Positions 9,361-18,590 of a stretch of 64,000 nucleotides of DNA are shown here, piece by piece; positions within the stretch are counted from its first letter, which is position 1; each line of letters opens with the position of its first letter. The translations under genes were made by a program, and so were the position numbers. Where the stretch lies: NCBI RefSeq assembly GCF_014204515.1, contig NZ_JACHLI010000026.1, positions 1 to 64,000 of the forward strand, read 5' to 3'. The notes beneath the pieces were generated by a model. That model was not told the DNA's origin. It made no database searches and worked only from the letters and a program-made list of their open reading frames with translations. The DNA comes from Pseudomonas nitroreducens. GTDB taxonomy: Bacteria > Pseudomonadota > Gammaproteobacteria > Pseudomonadales > Pseudomonadaceae.

Positions 9361-12300
9361 TTAATGAACGGTTACCTGAATGTTCTGCTCGATCAGGACC
9401 TCATGGGTGCCGGACACATAGGTCTGATAAACCACGCCGCCGATCTCGGCCTGGCCGGCATCGGCCCAGGTCTCGGAGAGGCTGTCGATCAGCTGGATGC
9501 TGTTCGAGCCATCGCCGTTGATGACGAACTGGTTCTTGCCATCGGCCAGCAGCATGTCGACCTGACCCAGGCCTTCCAGGGCGTGGGCGCTCAGGCTGAC
9601 GCTGTTGGCGCCGCCCTGTCCCAGATCGATCTTCTCGATGCCGGTGATGCGGTTGACCAGGCTGTCGATGTCCAGAGCCATGTTGCGACCGTCGATCAGC
9701 AGCGTGTCGATGCCGGCGCCACCGTTGATGGAGGTGAACGCGGTATTGCTGATGCCGATGACATCATTGCCGTCGCCGCCCTGAACACTCGAGAGGAACT
9801 CATTGTTCAGCATCAGGCCGGTTGCCGAGCCATCGTCGAAGAGCATCCACAGCCCACTCGAGGACTCGACGTGGGCCGCCAGGGGAGTCGGCGTCGACGC
9901 ATCTTCGATCGACAGGCCTACGGAGCTGTCCACGTCGATGATGCGGCCCTTGATCGCTTCACCGCTGCCGTCCGAGACATAGGTATCGGTCCAGGTGACG
10001 AACAGGCGGCCGTCGGCGAGGAAGGTCGCGTCAGGCTGTTTCTGTTCGCCTACCATCAACTGGTGAATGCGCAGTTCCTGGCCCACCCGGTGACCATCGT
10101 TGTCAAAGTACTGGGCATAAATTCCTGCGGAATTCAGCCCATCCACCACGTCCGCGTTGGAGGTGTACAGGACAATGAAGCCACCATTGGGGTTGGCTAC
10201 AACGGTCGGCGTCTTCTGGGTTCCCGGAGTGTAACTGTTGACCAGGAATTCCCCACCGACAGCGGTGCCATTGGGCGTGAAGATCCTGCCCCAGACGCCC
10301 CATTCGGATTGATCTACGCCAGACACATCGTTGGAATCCCATGTAACGATTATGTTTCCATTCGAGAGGGTTGCGATAGAAGGGCTATCCTGCACGTTTG
10401 CAGTTACAACGTTAGCGGTGACCGAGGCACTTACTGACAGTGTGCTGGGGTTGTAGATGGTGAGAACGACATCGCAGTTGGCGTTGGGGTATTTTCCCCA
10501 TGCAATGGCTAAATTCCCATCTTCAAGTTTCGTAACCGATACATCGCTGGATGGCTTCTCCCTGACCCCGATCTCACCAATTATGGTATCCCCACCAACA
10601 ACTTTTCCACTTGCATCAAATTGTCGAGCTACGATATCCCACTGCTTGCCAAGGGTTACTGCGGCCTGCCACATAACCACATAGCCGCCATCATCGAGAA
10701 CGACAATCTTTGAATTCTGATTGAAGCCGTAGTTGGCAGGGCTAATGGCGAGGTCAGGACCTACTTTGACCGATCCGTTGATATTGCCGTTGTCATCATG
10801 GGTATAGCCAAAACGCTGGGTGTGAACGACTTCGCGCCCGCTCTCCCAATTGTGCCAGGAAACCATGAAGGTGCCATCCGGGAAGGCTACGACATCCGGG
10901 GCCACAGTGGTGTCTGACAGCTTGGCGCTGATGTTGAACTCAGGACCGACCGGCATCCCGCTGGCATCGAACACTTGCCCCATGGGCTGACTTATACCCG
11001 CGTACTTGGAGTTCCAGACCACGACAAAACCACCGTCAGGTGTTGCGCAGGTAGTTGAGCGGTTCTGATCGTTCTCACGGTTGGTATTCACCAGGAACTC
11101 GGAATAGAAGCCAGCATCGGCGTCAATCGTGACCCCTTCGATGCCGAAGCCGCTGCCGTCGATATTGTTGCTTTGCCAGGTGACGAAGATATCGCCATTG
11201 TCCAGCAGTGTGGCGTCGAGCATATTGGCCAGGTTGATATCATCCCAGCCCGCGCCCTGGTTACCCTGGATCACCGGGTTGACCAGGAACTCATGGCCGA
11301 TCTTCTGGCTATTGGCGTCAAAGCGCTGGGCAAAGATCGCCGAGCCGCTGCCGTCGCCGCCATCGGAGCCCCAGATCAGCACATAGCCGCCGTCTTCCAG
11401 GGCCACGCCGACCGGCTTGTACTGCTTGCCCTGGCGATATTCGTTAACGATGAAGTCGCCGTCGCCGATGATCTTCGCCGCGCCGGTAACCGGGTCGAAG
11501 GTGTAATGCGCCGCGCGGATGTCGGAGCCGATGGCCTTGCTGTCGTTGCTATCCCAGAAGACCACAAAGCTGCCATCTTTCAGGGCGATGGCATCCGGAT
11601 ATTGCTGGTTGTTGTCAGTGGTCGTGTTGAGCGTGATGACCGGGCCGTTGGCCGAGCCATCAGTCTTGCGAAGCTGACCGAGAACGCCGTTGCCCTTGCC
11701 GTCCGGGCCGTCCCAGACCGTGAGGTACCAGCCAGCATGGGCCGGGTCGTCGAAGGCGACCATCTCCGGGCCACCGTAAGCTATCGAGGCCCCACCGGAC
11801 TTGATGACGACTTCGTTGCCGACCGGTTTGTTGTTGGCGTCATAGGTGCGCTGGACGATGGAGCCGCCGCTCTGATCGCTGCCCCAGGAAATGATGTAAC
11901 CGCCGTCAGGCAGGCCCAGGCTGTAGGCAGCGCGCTGCGCACCGGCGGTGGTCTGGTTGACCAGGAATTCGTCGGTCTGGGCGGCGCCGTCGGCCGCGTA
12001 GCGGCGCGCGTACACACCGTCACCGCTGGGATCCAGCGTGCTGACATAGGATTCCCAGGTAATCAGGAAGCCACCATCGGCAAGCGCCGTGACGCTCGGA
12101 GAGTCCTGGTCATTGGCGTTGCGCTGGTTGACGAACTGCTCCTGACCGATCTTGTGGGTGCCGGTCGGGTCCATCAACTGCATGCATACGTCATAGCCAC
12201 CGCGGGCATCCTGCCAGACCACCACGAGGTTGCCGTTGGCCAGGCGAGTCACCTGCGGGTTGTTCTGATCGCCAGTGGTGTTGGTATTGATCTGCTGGGA

Positions 12301-14451
12301 CGAGTTCGCCCCGGCAGTCACGTCGAACCCACCCATCTGATCATTGCCCACGGTGATGCTGTAGGGCGCGCTGGGAGCGGTGGCGTTGCCAGCCTGGTCC
12401 ATTTCGACGGCGGTGAAGGTGTTCTTGCCCAGGTGCAGATCGTCCGCGACGTGGATGGACCACTTGCCTTGGCCATCGACCTGCGCGCGGCCGACTTCGC
12501 GTTGGCCGCTGGCCTCGCGAACGTAGAGAACCACGGTATTGCCGGCGGTGCCGGTGCCGCTGACGTCCGGATTCTGGTCGTCGGTACGGCCGTTGGGCGC
12601 GATGTTGCCGGTGATCTTGCCGACGTCATCGTAGACGCTGGTGATGCTCAGCTTCGAAGCGTCCGGCGGCGACAGGTCCAGCACCAGGTCGAAGCTGGGG
12701 GACAGGGCGCTGGGCGATTGGCTGGCGTTGAACGCCTGCACGGTGAAGGAGTGCGGGCCTTCTTCCAGCGACGCGCTCGGGCTGAAGCTCCACTTGCCCT
12801 GGGCATCGACCTGGGCTTCGCCGAGCAGTTTGCCGTTGTCGTAGATGCGGACGCTGTCGCCCGGCTTGCCCTTGCCGCTCAGGGTCGGCTTGTCGTCATC
12901 GGTGTGACCACCCCAGGCGACGGGGCCGACGATACGACCGACATCGTCGAAGACGCTGTCGATGGTGGGCACCTGAGTGGCATCCGGAGCGAGCGTCAGC
13001 ACGAACGGCGTGCTCGGCGTGCTGAGGTTGCCGGCCAGGTCCCGGGCGACGGCGGTGAAGCTGTGCTCGCCGTCGGCCAGCGGCGCGGCGGGGGTCAGCG
13101 ACCAGGTGCCCTGGGCATTGGCCAGCGCGGTACCTACCAGCTTGCCGTGGTCGTAAACGAAGACGGTGGTACCCGCTTCGGCGTAGCCGGTCAGCGTCGG
13201 GGTGCTGTCATCGGTCTGCTGACCTGAGTGCAGCGCACCTTGCTGGTCGCCGACATTGTCCAGCGCTTCGTTGATGCTCGGCATGGCCGGCGGGATGGTG
13301 TCGACGGTGAACTTGTAGGCCTTGGAGGACAGGCTGGTGTTGCCGGAGAAGTCCATCGCCTTGGCGGTGATGGTGTATTCACCGTCGGGCATGACGAAGA
13401 TCGAGTCGAAGGTCCACTTGCCCGAAGCGTCGGCGAAGCTGGTACCCATCATGGTCTTGCCGACGTAGATGGCGACCATGCTCAGCGGCTCGGCGGTGCC
13501 GGCGAAGAACGGGGTGTTGTCGGCGGTGTGACCATCCCTGGCGATGACATTGCCGCCACGGTTGTCGCTGATGCTGTCGATCACTGCGCTGGGCGGTGCG
13601 ATGGTATCGACAATCAGCACGAACGGACCGGATTTTGCGCCGCTGCCCTGTTCACGCACGGTGAAGACGTGGCCGGACTCTGCGAGTTCTTCGATGGGAT
13701 CGAAGCTCCAGTTGCCATTGGCGTCCACGCGGACCTCGCCGAGGTATTCGTCGTTGTCGAATACTTCCAGAGTGGCGCCCGGAGTGCCGGTGCCCACCAG
13801 GGTGGCGTACTGGTCGTCGGTTACGCTGCCGGAACCGAGGGAGCCCGTGCGGCTGCCCACCTGGTCCTCGGCATGGTCAATTTTCGGGGTGACCTGCAGG
13901 GCATTGGCACTGAAGGCCATGGGTTGTGCGAGCGGCGCAGCGGCCAGGGTCGGGGCCGCGAACGGGGCCATTTCGACGCTGGCTTCGGGAGCCGCGTACT
14001 GGACCATGGGCTTGGGCAGGACGTCGATCACCGGTGCCGCCATTTCCTGCACGGCGACGCTCGCCGGTTCCGCAGCGAAAGTGACCACGCCTTGTTCGGG
14101 CTCGGCGTCAGCGCTGATCACGCGTACCAGCTCGCCGTCCTGCTTGAGCAGGTGCAGAGCGCCGTGATTACTGAAGAACTGATCGAGCTTGATGGCGTGG
14201 GAGCCTGGCTCCTGGGAGCGGAAGGACAGCAGCAGGTCCTGCCCGGAGCGCTCGGCCACCAGGGCATTGCCGATGGACTCATCCTGCGGCGCCTGAAGCA
14301 CGTACAGCTCACCCGGCATGGCGGTAACGGCCTGCTCGGGGGCATTCTGATAGGACTCCAGCGTGTAGGTCTGGAACAGAGACTCTTCGGTGATCACCGA
14401 AAAGTTGATCAAGTAATCGATGGGGTTTTTCATTGAGATTCGAATAGCCAT
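9361..14451 (-). CDS. Large Ig-like and RTX-like repeat adhesin
   Basis: A 1696-residue, acidic, cysteine-poor protein that looks like a type I-secreted surface adhesin. The first 170 residues resemble the BapA-type prefix domain (for example DLLLSFRSQEPG). About residues 185-700 hold five Ig-like repeats of roughly 100 residues, each with a pattern such as DDSTPTLTGYAEAGTTV followed by GTWSLTPAAPL. About 700-1500 hold some 13 or 14 shorter repeats built on motifs like PDGGFVVVWNS and FLVN, which may form a beta-propeller or beta-solenoid. The C-terminus has RTX-like glycine/aspartate repeats (QGGDGNDVIG, INGGAGIDTLLIDG) and ends in a hydrophobic, uncharged tail as expected for an ABC-exporter signal. 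There is no Sec signal peptide. No exporter genes (ABC, membrane fusion, TolC) are in the window, so it must use a system encoded elsewhere. The start is uncertain: ATG at 14451 or 14433, neither with a clear ribosome site. Confidence 0.85.
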   Translation of the reverse strand: MAIRISMKNPIDYLINFSVITEESLFQTYTLESYQNAPEQAVTAMPGELYVLQAPQDESIGNALVAERSGQDLLLSFRSQEPGSHAIKLDQFFSNHGALHLLKQDGELVRVISADAEPEQGVVTFAAEPASVAVQEMAAPVIDVLPKPMVQYAAPEASVEMAPFAAPTLAAAPLAQPMAFSANALQVTPKIDHAEDQVGSRTGSLGSGSVTDDQYATLVGTGTPGATLEVFDNDEYLGEVRVDANGNWSFDPIEELAESGHVFTVREQGSGAKSGPFVLIVDTIAPPSAVIDSISDNRGGNVIARDGHTADNTPFFAGTAEPLSMVAIYVGKTMMGTSFADASGKWTFDSIFVMPDGEYTITAKAMDFSGNTSLSSKAYKFTVDTIPPAMPSINEALDNVGDQQGALHSGQQTDDSTPTLTGYAEAGTTVFVYDHGKLVGTALANAQGTWSLTPAAPLADGEHSFTAVARDLAGNLSTPSTPFVLTLAPDATQVPTIDSVFDDVGRIVGPVAWGGHTDDDKPTLSGKGKPGDSVRIYDNGKLLGEAQVDAQGKWSFSPSASLEEGPHSFTVQAFNASQSPSALSPSFDLVLDLSPPDASKLSITSVYDDVGKITGNIAPNGRTDDQNPDVSGTGTAGNTVVLYVREASGQREVGRAQVDGQGKWSIHVADDLHLGKNTFTAVEMDQAGNATAPSAPYSITVGNDQMGGFDVTAGANSSQQINTNTTGDQNNPQVTRLANGNLVVVWQDARGGYDVCMQLMDPTGTHKIGQEQFVNQRNANDQDSPSVTALADGGFLITWESYVSTLDPSGDGVYARRYAADGAAQTDEFLVNQTTAGAQRAAYSLGLPDGGYIISWGSDQSGGSIVQRTYDANNKPVGNEVVIKSGGASIAYGGPEMVAFDDPAHAGWYLTVWDGPDGKGNGVLGQLRKTDGSANGPVITLNTTTDNNQQYPDAIALKDGSFVVFWDSNDSKAIGSDIRAAHYTFDPVTGAAKIIGDGDFIVNEYRQGKQYKPVGVALEDGGYVLIWGSDGGDGSGSAIFAQRFDANSQKIGHEFLVNPVIQGNQGAGWDDINLANMLDATLLDNGDIFVTWQSNNIDGSGFGIEGVTIDADAGFYSEFLVNTNRENDQNRSTTCATPDGGFVVVWNSKYAGISQPMGQVFDASGMPVGPEFNISAKLSDTTVAPDVVAFPDGTFMVSWHNWESGREVVHTQRFGYTHDDNGNINGSVKVGPDLAISPANYGFNQNSKIVVLDDGGYVVMWQAAVTLGKQWDIVARQFDASGKVVGGDTIIGEIGVREKPSSDVSVTKLEDGNLAIAWGKYPNANCDVVLTIYNPSTLSVSASVTANVVTANVQDSPSIATLSNGNIIVTWDSNDVSGVDQSEWGVWGRIFTPNGTAVGGEFLVNSYTPGTQKTPTVVANPNGGFIVLYTSNADVVDGLNSAGIYAQYFDNDGHRVGQELRIHQLMVGEQKQPDATFLADGRLFVTWTDTYVSDGSGEAIKGRIIDVDSSVGLSIEDASTPTPLAAHVESSSGLWMLFDDGSATGLMLNNEFLSSVQGGDGNDVIGISNTAFTSINGGAGIDTLLIDGRNMALDIDSLVNRITGIEKIDLGQGGANSVSLSAHALEGLGQVDMLLADGKNQFVINGDGSNSIQLIDSLSETWADAGQAEIGGVVYQTYVSGTHEVLIEQNIQVTVH

Positions 14452-15148
14452 ATGAGAAAAGGATTTACGCTTCTATCGATTGGTATTGCACGCAAGATTT
14501 CTGTCCCCTGTCCTTCAGGGGAGGCCCGCTGCTCCCGGCCTTGAGGCCATGAACTGCGGGCAGTTTTCCTCCGATCCACTTTCATGTCCGATGCCAGGAA
14601 AGACGTGCTGGCTGACCGCATAGAAACGGCGATATTTCGCGACGAGAAGATTAGGGGGAGGGTGGTTTTTCGAACTATCTGACTAGTTCTAAACGAGTCG
14701 GATTGATGGCTTACCCATCACTAAAATGGCAGAAGGGTGCCAGGCTGGGGTAAACCGGCGCGGTATTCCCATTGCAGGAATCTGAAGTTCACCGGTCGAG
14801 TTCAGGTTCAAGTATCGGCACTGCGCTGATCATTGTCTGCGTACTCTGTCATCCCCCCAGAGTCGGGAGTTGGCGGGAATAGAACAAGTATGAATTTATT
14901 TGAACGCATTGCTTGGGTGGGGCTGTTTCTGGCCTCATGAGCGAGCTCGCCCTGGAGCGGAATAGTTTCCGGGGCTCCGTTGCAATAGAAGTATTTCCGG
15001 AGGCTTGTGCAACAGTTAGAAAGTCAGATTTTCGCATTCATGATAAGCATGTTTCTCGTGCTTTCCCTGATAACCGCCAGTGCTCTGATCGTGTTCCTGT
15101 AGAGCGCGGAGCTGATCTCCCTATCTTAGGTATCCATTGGAAAATTCC
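14452..15148. other. Long intergenic region between divergent adhesin and oprF-like genes
   Basis: A 697-base region with no convincing gene. It must carry the promoters of both flanking genes. Visible structures are a nested hairpin at 14524-14561 (GCCCGC with GCGGGC around GGCCT-TG-AGGCC), which would lie in the adhesin leader, and the inverted repeat at 14672-14689 listed separately. I saw no convincing sigma-54 or Fur site. Confidence 0.6.
14672..14689. promoter_or_regulatory. Inverted repeat, possible operator
   Basis: GAACTA and TAGTTC are separated by six bases in the region upstream of the adhesin gene. The size and symmetry fit a dimeric regulator site, but no regulator is known and chance is possible. 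Confidence 0.3.
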
Positions 15149-16201
15149 ATGTCTCTCACTATTCGTCTTGCTGCTGCAGCCGTTCTTGGCGCTGTTTCAT
15201 TCACTGCTGTAGCCCAGGGCCAGGGCGCCGTCGAAGTCGAAGCCTTCGGCAAGCGCTACTTCACCGACAGCGTTCGCAACATGAAGAACGCGGACCTGTA
15301 CGGCGGCTCCGTTGGCTACTTCCTGAGCGACGACGTCGAGCTGGCTCTGTCCTACGGTGAGTACCACGACGTACGTGGCACCTACGAGACCGGCAACAAG
15401 AAGGTCCACGGCAACCTGAGCACCCTGGACGCCATCTACCACTTCGGCACCCCGGGCGCTGGCAACCTGCGTCCCTACGTCTCGGCGGGTATCGGTCACC
15501 AGAGCCTGACCAACATCAACTCCGACAACGGTGGCCGTCAGAACCTGACCATGGCCATGGTCGGTACCGGTGTGAAGTACTACTTCACCGAAAACCTCTA
15601 CGCCAAAGCCAGCCTCGACGGCCAGTACGGCCTGGAGAACCGCGTCAACGGTCACCAGGGCGAGTGGATGGCCGGCCTGGGCGTGGGCATGAACTTCGGT
15701 GGCGGCGCCAAGCCGGCCCAGGCTCCCGAGCCGGTTGCTGAAGTCTGCTCCGACGCCGACAACGATGGCGTCTGCGACAACGTCGACAAGTGCCCGAACA
15801 CCCCGGCCAACGTCACCGTTGACGCCAACGGCTGCCCGGCTGTGGCTGAAGTCGTTCGCGTTCAGCTGGACGTGAAGTTCGACTTCGACAAGTCCAGGGT
15901 CAAGGAGAACAGCTACGCCGACATCAAGAACCTGGCTGACTTCATGAAGCAGTACCCGTCCACCTCCACCACCGTTGAAGGCCACACCGACTCCGTCGGC
16001 ACCGACGCCTACAACCAGAAACTGTCCGAGCGTCGTGCCAACGCCGTTCGTGACGTACTGGTCAACGAGTACGGTGTTGAAGGCGGCCGCGTAAACGCTG
16101 TGGGTTATGGTGAGTCCCGTCCGGTTGCTGACAACGCCACCGCCGAAGGCCGCGCCATCAACCGTCGCGTAGAAGCCGAGGTCGAAGCGAAGGCCCCGTA
16201 A
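15149..16201 (+). CDS. oprF: OprF-family outer-membrane porin with OmpA C-terminal domain
   Basis: A 350-residue outer-membrane protein. The start was set at the ATG at 15149, which gives a typical signal peptide (SLTIRLAAAAVLGAV, cleavage after TAVAQG or nearby). Residues of about 25-190 form the eight-stranded N-terminal barrel (EAFGKRYFTDSVRN, GYFLSDDVELALSYGEY). A linker with PAQAPEPVAE and the four-cysteine stretch (VCSDADNDGVCDNVDKC, DANGCP) leads into an OmpA peptidoglycan-binding domain (KFDFDKS, VEGHTDSVGTDAYNQKLSERR). OprF anchors the envelope to peptidoglycan and is a general porin in Pseudomonas. The usual neighbour sigX and the cmaX-cfrX-cmpX genes are absent, and the signal peptide differs from that of the P. 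aeruginosa protein, so this may be a second OprF copy. A strong terminator follows. Confidence 0.88.
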   Translation: MSLTIRLAAAAVLGAVSFTAVAQGQGAVEVEAFGKRYFTDSVRNMKNADLYGGSVGYFLSDDVELALSYGEYHDVRGTYETGNKKVHGNLSTLDAIYHFGTPGAGNLRPYVSAGIGHQSLTNINSDNGGRQNLTMAMVGTGVKYYFTENLYAKASLDGQYGLENRVNGHQGEWMAGLGVGMNFGGGAKPAQAPEPVAEVCSDADNDGVCDNVDKCPNTPANVTVDANGCPAVAEVVRVQLDVKFDFDKSRVKENSYADIKNLADFMKQYPSTSTTVEGHTDSVGTDAYNQKLSERRANAVRDVLVNEYGVEGGRVNAVGYGESRPVADNATAEGRAINRRVEAEVEAKAP

Positions 16202-16214
16202 TTCCCCGCACTTG

Positions 16215-16246
16215 AAAAGCCCGGCATTACTGCCGGGCTTTTTTTT
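16215..16246 (+). terminator. Rho-independent terminator of the oprF-like gene
   Basis: AAAAGCCCGGCA (16215-16226) pairs with TGCCGGGCTTTT (16231-16242) across a TTAC loop and continues in T to 16246. It lies 13 bases past the stop codon. Confidence 0.95.
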
Positions 16247-16725
16247 GCAGGCGCTTTTCGATGCCCGCAAGCGGATTGCCGGAGTCAGCAGGGTATTGAT
16301 GGAGGGACAGGATATTGATGGAGAAAGTCGGTTAAAAAACCCAGTGAGCAAACTCGGGTTGTCTATTAAGTGCTCACCGGGTGGAGCGCCAATAATGGCA
16401 AAGGAAGGATTGCATAGAGTGACACGTGCAGCCGGGTCAGTTTCCGATTATCGGGATGCGTTTGAAATAGAACTAATCTGAATTGCGCGTGGTTCACCCG
16501 GTTTTTATCGGCCGGTCACCCTGGCTGCCGGCGAAAGGGCGGGAAGTTCAGCGTCTGCTTCGATGCTTCTTTCGTCAACGTGCACTACAAGTTCCAGTCT
16601 GCCGATTTCAAATTCGTACGGGTCCTAATTTCTCCTGCTCGCTGCACTTTTAGAATGGCCGCAGAAACTCTTAACGCAGCGCAGCAGCAAGTTGCGCGCG
16701 GCTTTACCATTTCTGGAGCCAGTGC
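16247..16725. other. Intergenic stretch with no recognised gene
   Basis: Roughly 480 bases between the oprF terminator and the antiporter gene. It contains a short direct repeat, TATTGATGGAG at about 16294 and 16313. Possible reading frames here overlap the terminator or lack family resemblance, so I call none. It must contain the antiporter promoter. Confidence 0.5.
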
Positions 16726-18384
16726 ATGCATTACACCCCTTTGCTGACCACTCTCGCAGTGGGATTCGTACTCGCCTTCGTATTGGGCGCAATCGCCAAT
16801 CGCCTGCGTATCTCGCCACTGGTGGGTTATCTGCTGGCTGGCGTCCTGGCCGGCCCCTTCACGCCGGGCTACGTGGCTGATCAGGCGTTGTCGATGGAGA
16901 TCGCTGAACTGGGCGTCATCCTGCTGATGTTCGGCGTCGGCCTGCATTTCTCCCTCAAGGACCTGCTGTCGGTAAAGGCCATCGCCATTCCGGGGGCGGT
17001 GGCGCAGATTGCCGTGGCGACGCTGCTCGGCATGGGGCTCGCGTGGCTGATGGGCTGGCCCTTCGGCAGCGGCCTGGTATTCGGGTTGGCCTTGTCGGTT
17101 GCCAGTACCGTCGTGCTTCTGCGCGCGCTGGAGCAGCGGCGACTCATCGACACCAAGCGTGGCCGGATCGCCATCGGCTGGTTGATCGTCGAAGACCTCG
17201 CCATGGTCCTGGCCCTGGTGCTGCTGCCGGCGCTGGCCGGCCCCCTCGGCGGAACCGTCGAGGAAGGCGCTGATGGCAACGTGCTCATGGCCATTCTGCT
17301 GACGCTGGGTAAGGTCGCCGCATTCGTCGCGGTCATGATCCTGGGCGGCCGTCGCCTGGTGCCCTGGGTCCTGGAGCGCATCGCTGCCACCGGGTCCCGT
17401 GAGTTGTTCACCCTGGGGGTGCTGGCGATCGCCCTGGGCATCGCCACCGGCTCGGCAGTGGTGTTCGGCGTTTCCTTCGCCCTGGGTGCTTTCTTCGCCG
17501 GCATGATCCTCAACGAGTCCGAGCTCAGCCACGAAGCCGCGGAGAACTCGCTGCCGCTGCGCGATGCCTTCGCCGTGCTGTTCTTCGTCTCGGTCGGGAT
17601 GCTGTTCAACCCGCTCATCCTGATCGAACACCCGCTGCCGGTGCTGGCCACCTTCCTGGTGATCGTTTTCGGCAAGTCCGTGGCCGCCTATGCGATTGTC
17701 CGCCTGTTCGGCCACTCCAACAGCCGGGCGCTGGTGATTGCCGCCAGTCTGGCGCAGATCGGCGAGTTCTCGTTCATCCTCGTCGGTCTGGGGGTCACCC
17801 TGGATCTGCTGCCGGAGCAGGGGCGCGACCTGGTGCTGGCGGGCGCGATTCTGTCGATCCTGGTCAACCCACTGCTGTTCATCGCCATCGAGCGCCTGCA
17901 GACCCGCGCCAGCAGGCTGGAGCAGGACAGCGCCAAGGCCGTGGAGTCCGATGACCAGCCGCCGGTAGTGCAAGAGTTCGGCCACGCCATCGTGGTTTGC
18001 CAGGGGCGGGTAGGCGAGCACGTGATTGCCAGGCTGCAGAAGGACGCCGTGCCCATCGTCGCGATCGTCGAGCAGCGCGAGCTGGCGCAGGAGCTGCGAG
18101 GCAGGGGCGTGAGTGTGGTCATCGGCTCTCCCTTGCTCGCGGATCAACTGACGCAGGCCAAGGTCGCTGAGGCTCGCTGGCTGCTCGTCGATATCCCGGG
18201 TTGCATCGAGGCCGGCCAGGTCATCAGCAACGCCAGAGCCGCCAATCCGAGCCTGCATGTCATTGCCCATGCGCACACGGAGACAGAAGCCCAGTACTTC
18301 AAGGAACTGGAAGTGGACAGCGTGATCAATGGCCAGATCGAAGTGGGTGAGGCGATGTCCGCCAGCGTTCTGCAGGAGCACTGA
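16726..18384 (+). CDS. ybaL: Kef/YbaL-type monovalent cation:proton antiporter (CPA2)
   Basis: A 552-residue inner-membrane protein. About residues 1-385 form the CPA2 sodium/proton exchanger domain with roughly twelve membrane segments (for example SPLVGYLLAGVLAGPF, GVILLMFGVGLHFSLKDLL, FFVSVGMLFNP). The rest is a cytoplasmic TrkA-N (RCK) domain (GHAIVVCQGRVGEHV to the end). The overall order and the segments IPGCIEAGQVISNARAANPS and HAHTETEAQYFKELEVDSV match E. coli YbaL. In the nucleotide-binding loop the usual GYGRVG reads CQGRVG, so the first glycine is missing, which may change ligand binding. Such proteins exchange potassium or sodium for protons and often respond to nucleotides or glutathione. 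It stands alone; the ligand and exact ion are unknown. Confidence 0.87.
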   Translation: MHYTPLLTTLAVGFVLAFVLGAIANRLRISPLVGYLLAGVLAGPFTPGYVADQALSMEIAELGVILLMFGVGLHFSLKDLLSVKAIAIPGAVAQIAVATLLGMGLAWLMGWPFGSGLVFGLALSVASTVVLLRALEQRRLIDTKRGRIAIGWLIVEDLAMVLALVLLPALAGPLGGTVEEGADGNVLMAILLTLGKVAAFVAVMILGGRRLVPWVLERIAATGSRELFTLGVLAIALGIATGSAVVFGVSFALGAFFAGMILNESELSHEAAENSLPLRDAFAVLFFVSVGMLFNPLILIEHPLPVLATFLVIVFGKSVAAYAIVRLFGHSNSRALVIAASLAQIGEFSFILVGLGVTLDLLPEQGRDLVLAGAILSILVNPLLFIAIERLQTRASRLEQDSAKAVESDDQPPVVQEFGHAIVVCQGRVGEHVIARLQKDAVPIVAIVEQRELAQELRGRGVSVVIGSPLLADQLTQAKVAEARWLLVDIPGCIEAGQVISNARAANPSLHVIAHAHTETEAQYFKELEVDSVINGQIEVGEAMSASVLQEH

Positions 18385-18590
18385 AAAGGCGTGACCTCGG
18401 CTGACCTGGGGTGGGAGAAAGCACTCACCCCGGGTCCACCGCCAGCCGCTAAAAGGCCTGTTGCGCAGAGACTGTTTTTCAAATAGTCCAGTACGGCCAG
18501 TTGCGGAAAATTTTAATACTAGTCAGGTGTATCGCCGTGAACGGCAATGCAAGAATTCTCTCATTGAATCATCTTGCGGAGCACAAGTTC

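Noticed and set aside
11173..13227. Long open frames on the strand opposite the adhesin gene
   Set aside because: They are antisense shadows of high-GC repeat coding DNA with valine/aspartate-rich nonsense composition.
14672..14689. Inverted repeat upstream of the adhesin as a LuxR-type box
   Set aside because: The spacing between CT and AG is 8 rather than 12 bases; kept only as a generic possible operator.
16212..16481. An 89-codon plus-strand frame after the oprF-like gene
   Set aside because: It starts inside the oprF terminator and shows no family resemblance.
18501..18590. An upstream TTG start adding 30 residues to the CsrA-like protein
   Set aside because: The ATG at 18591 has a ribosome site and gives the same residue numbering as RsmN.
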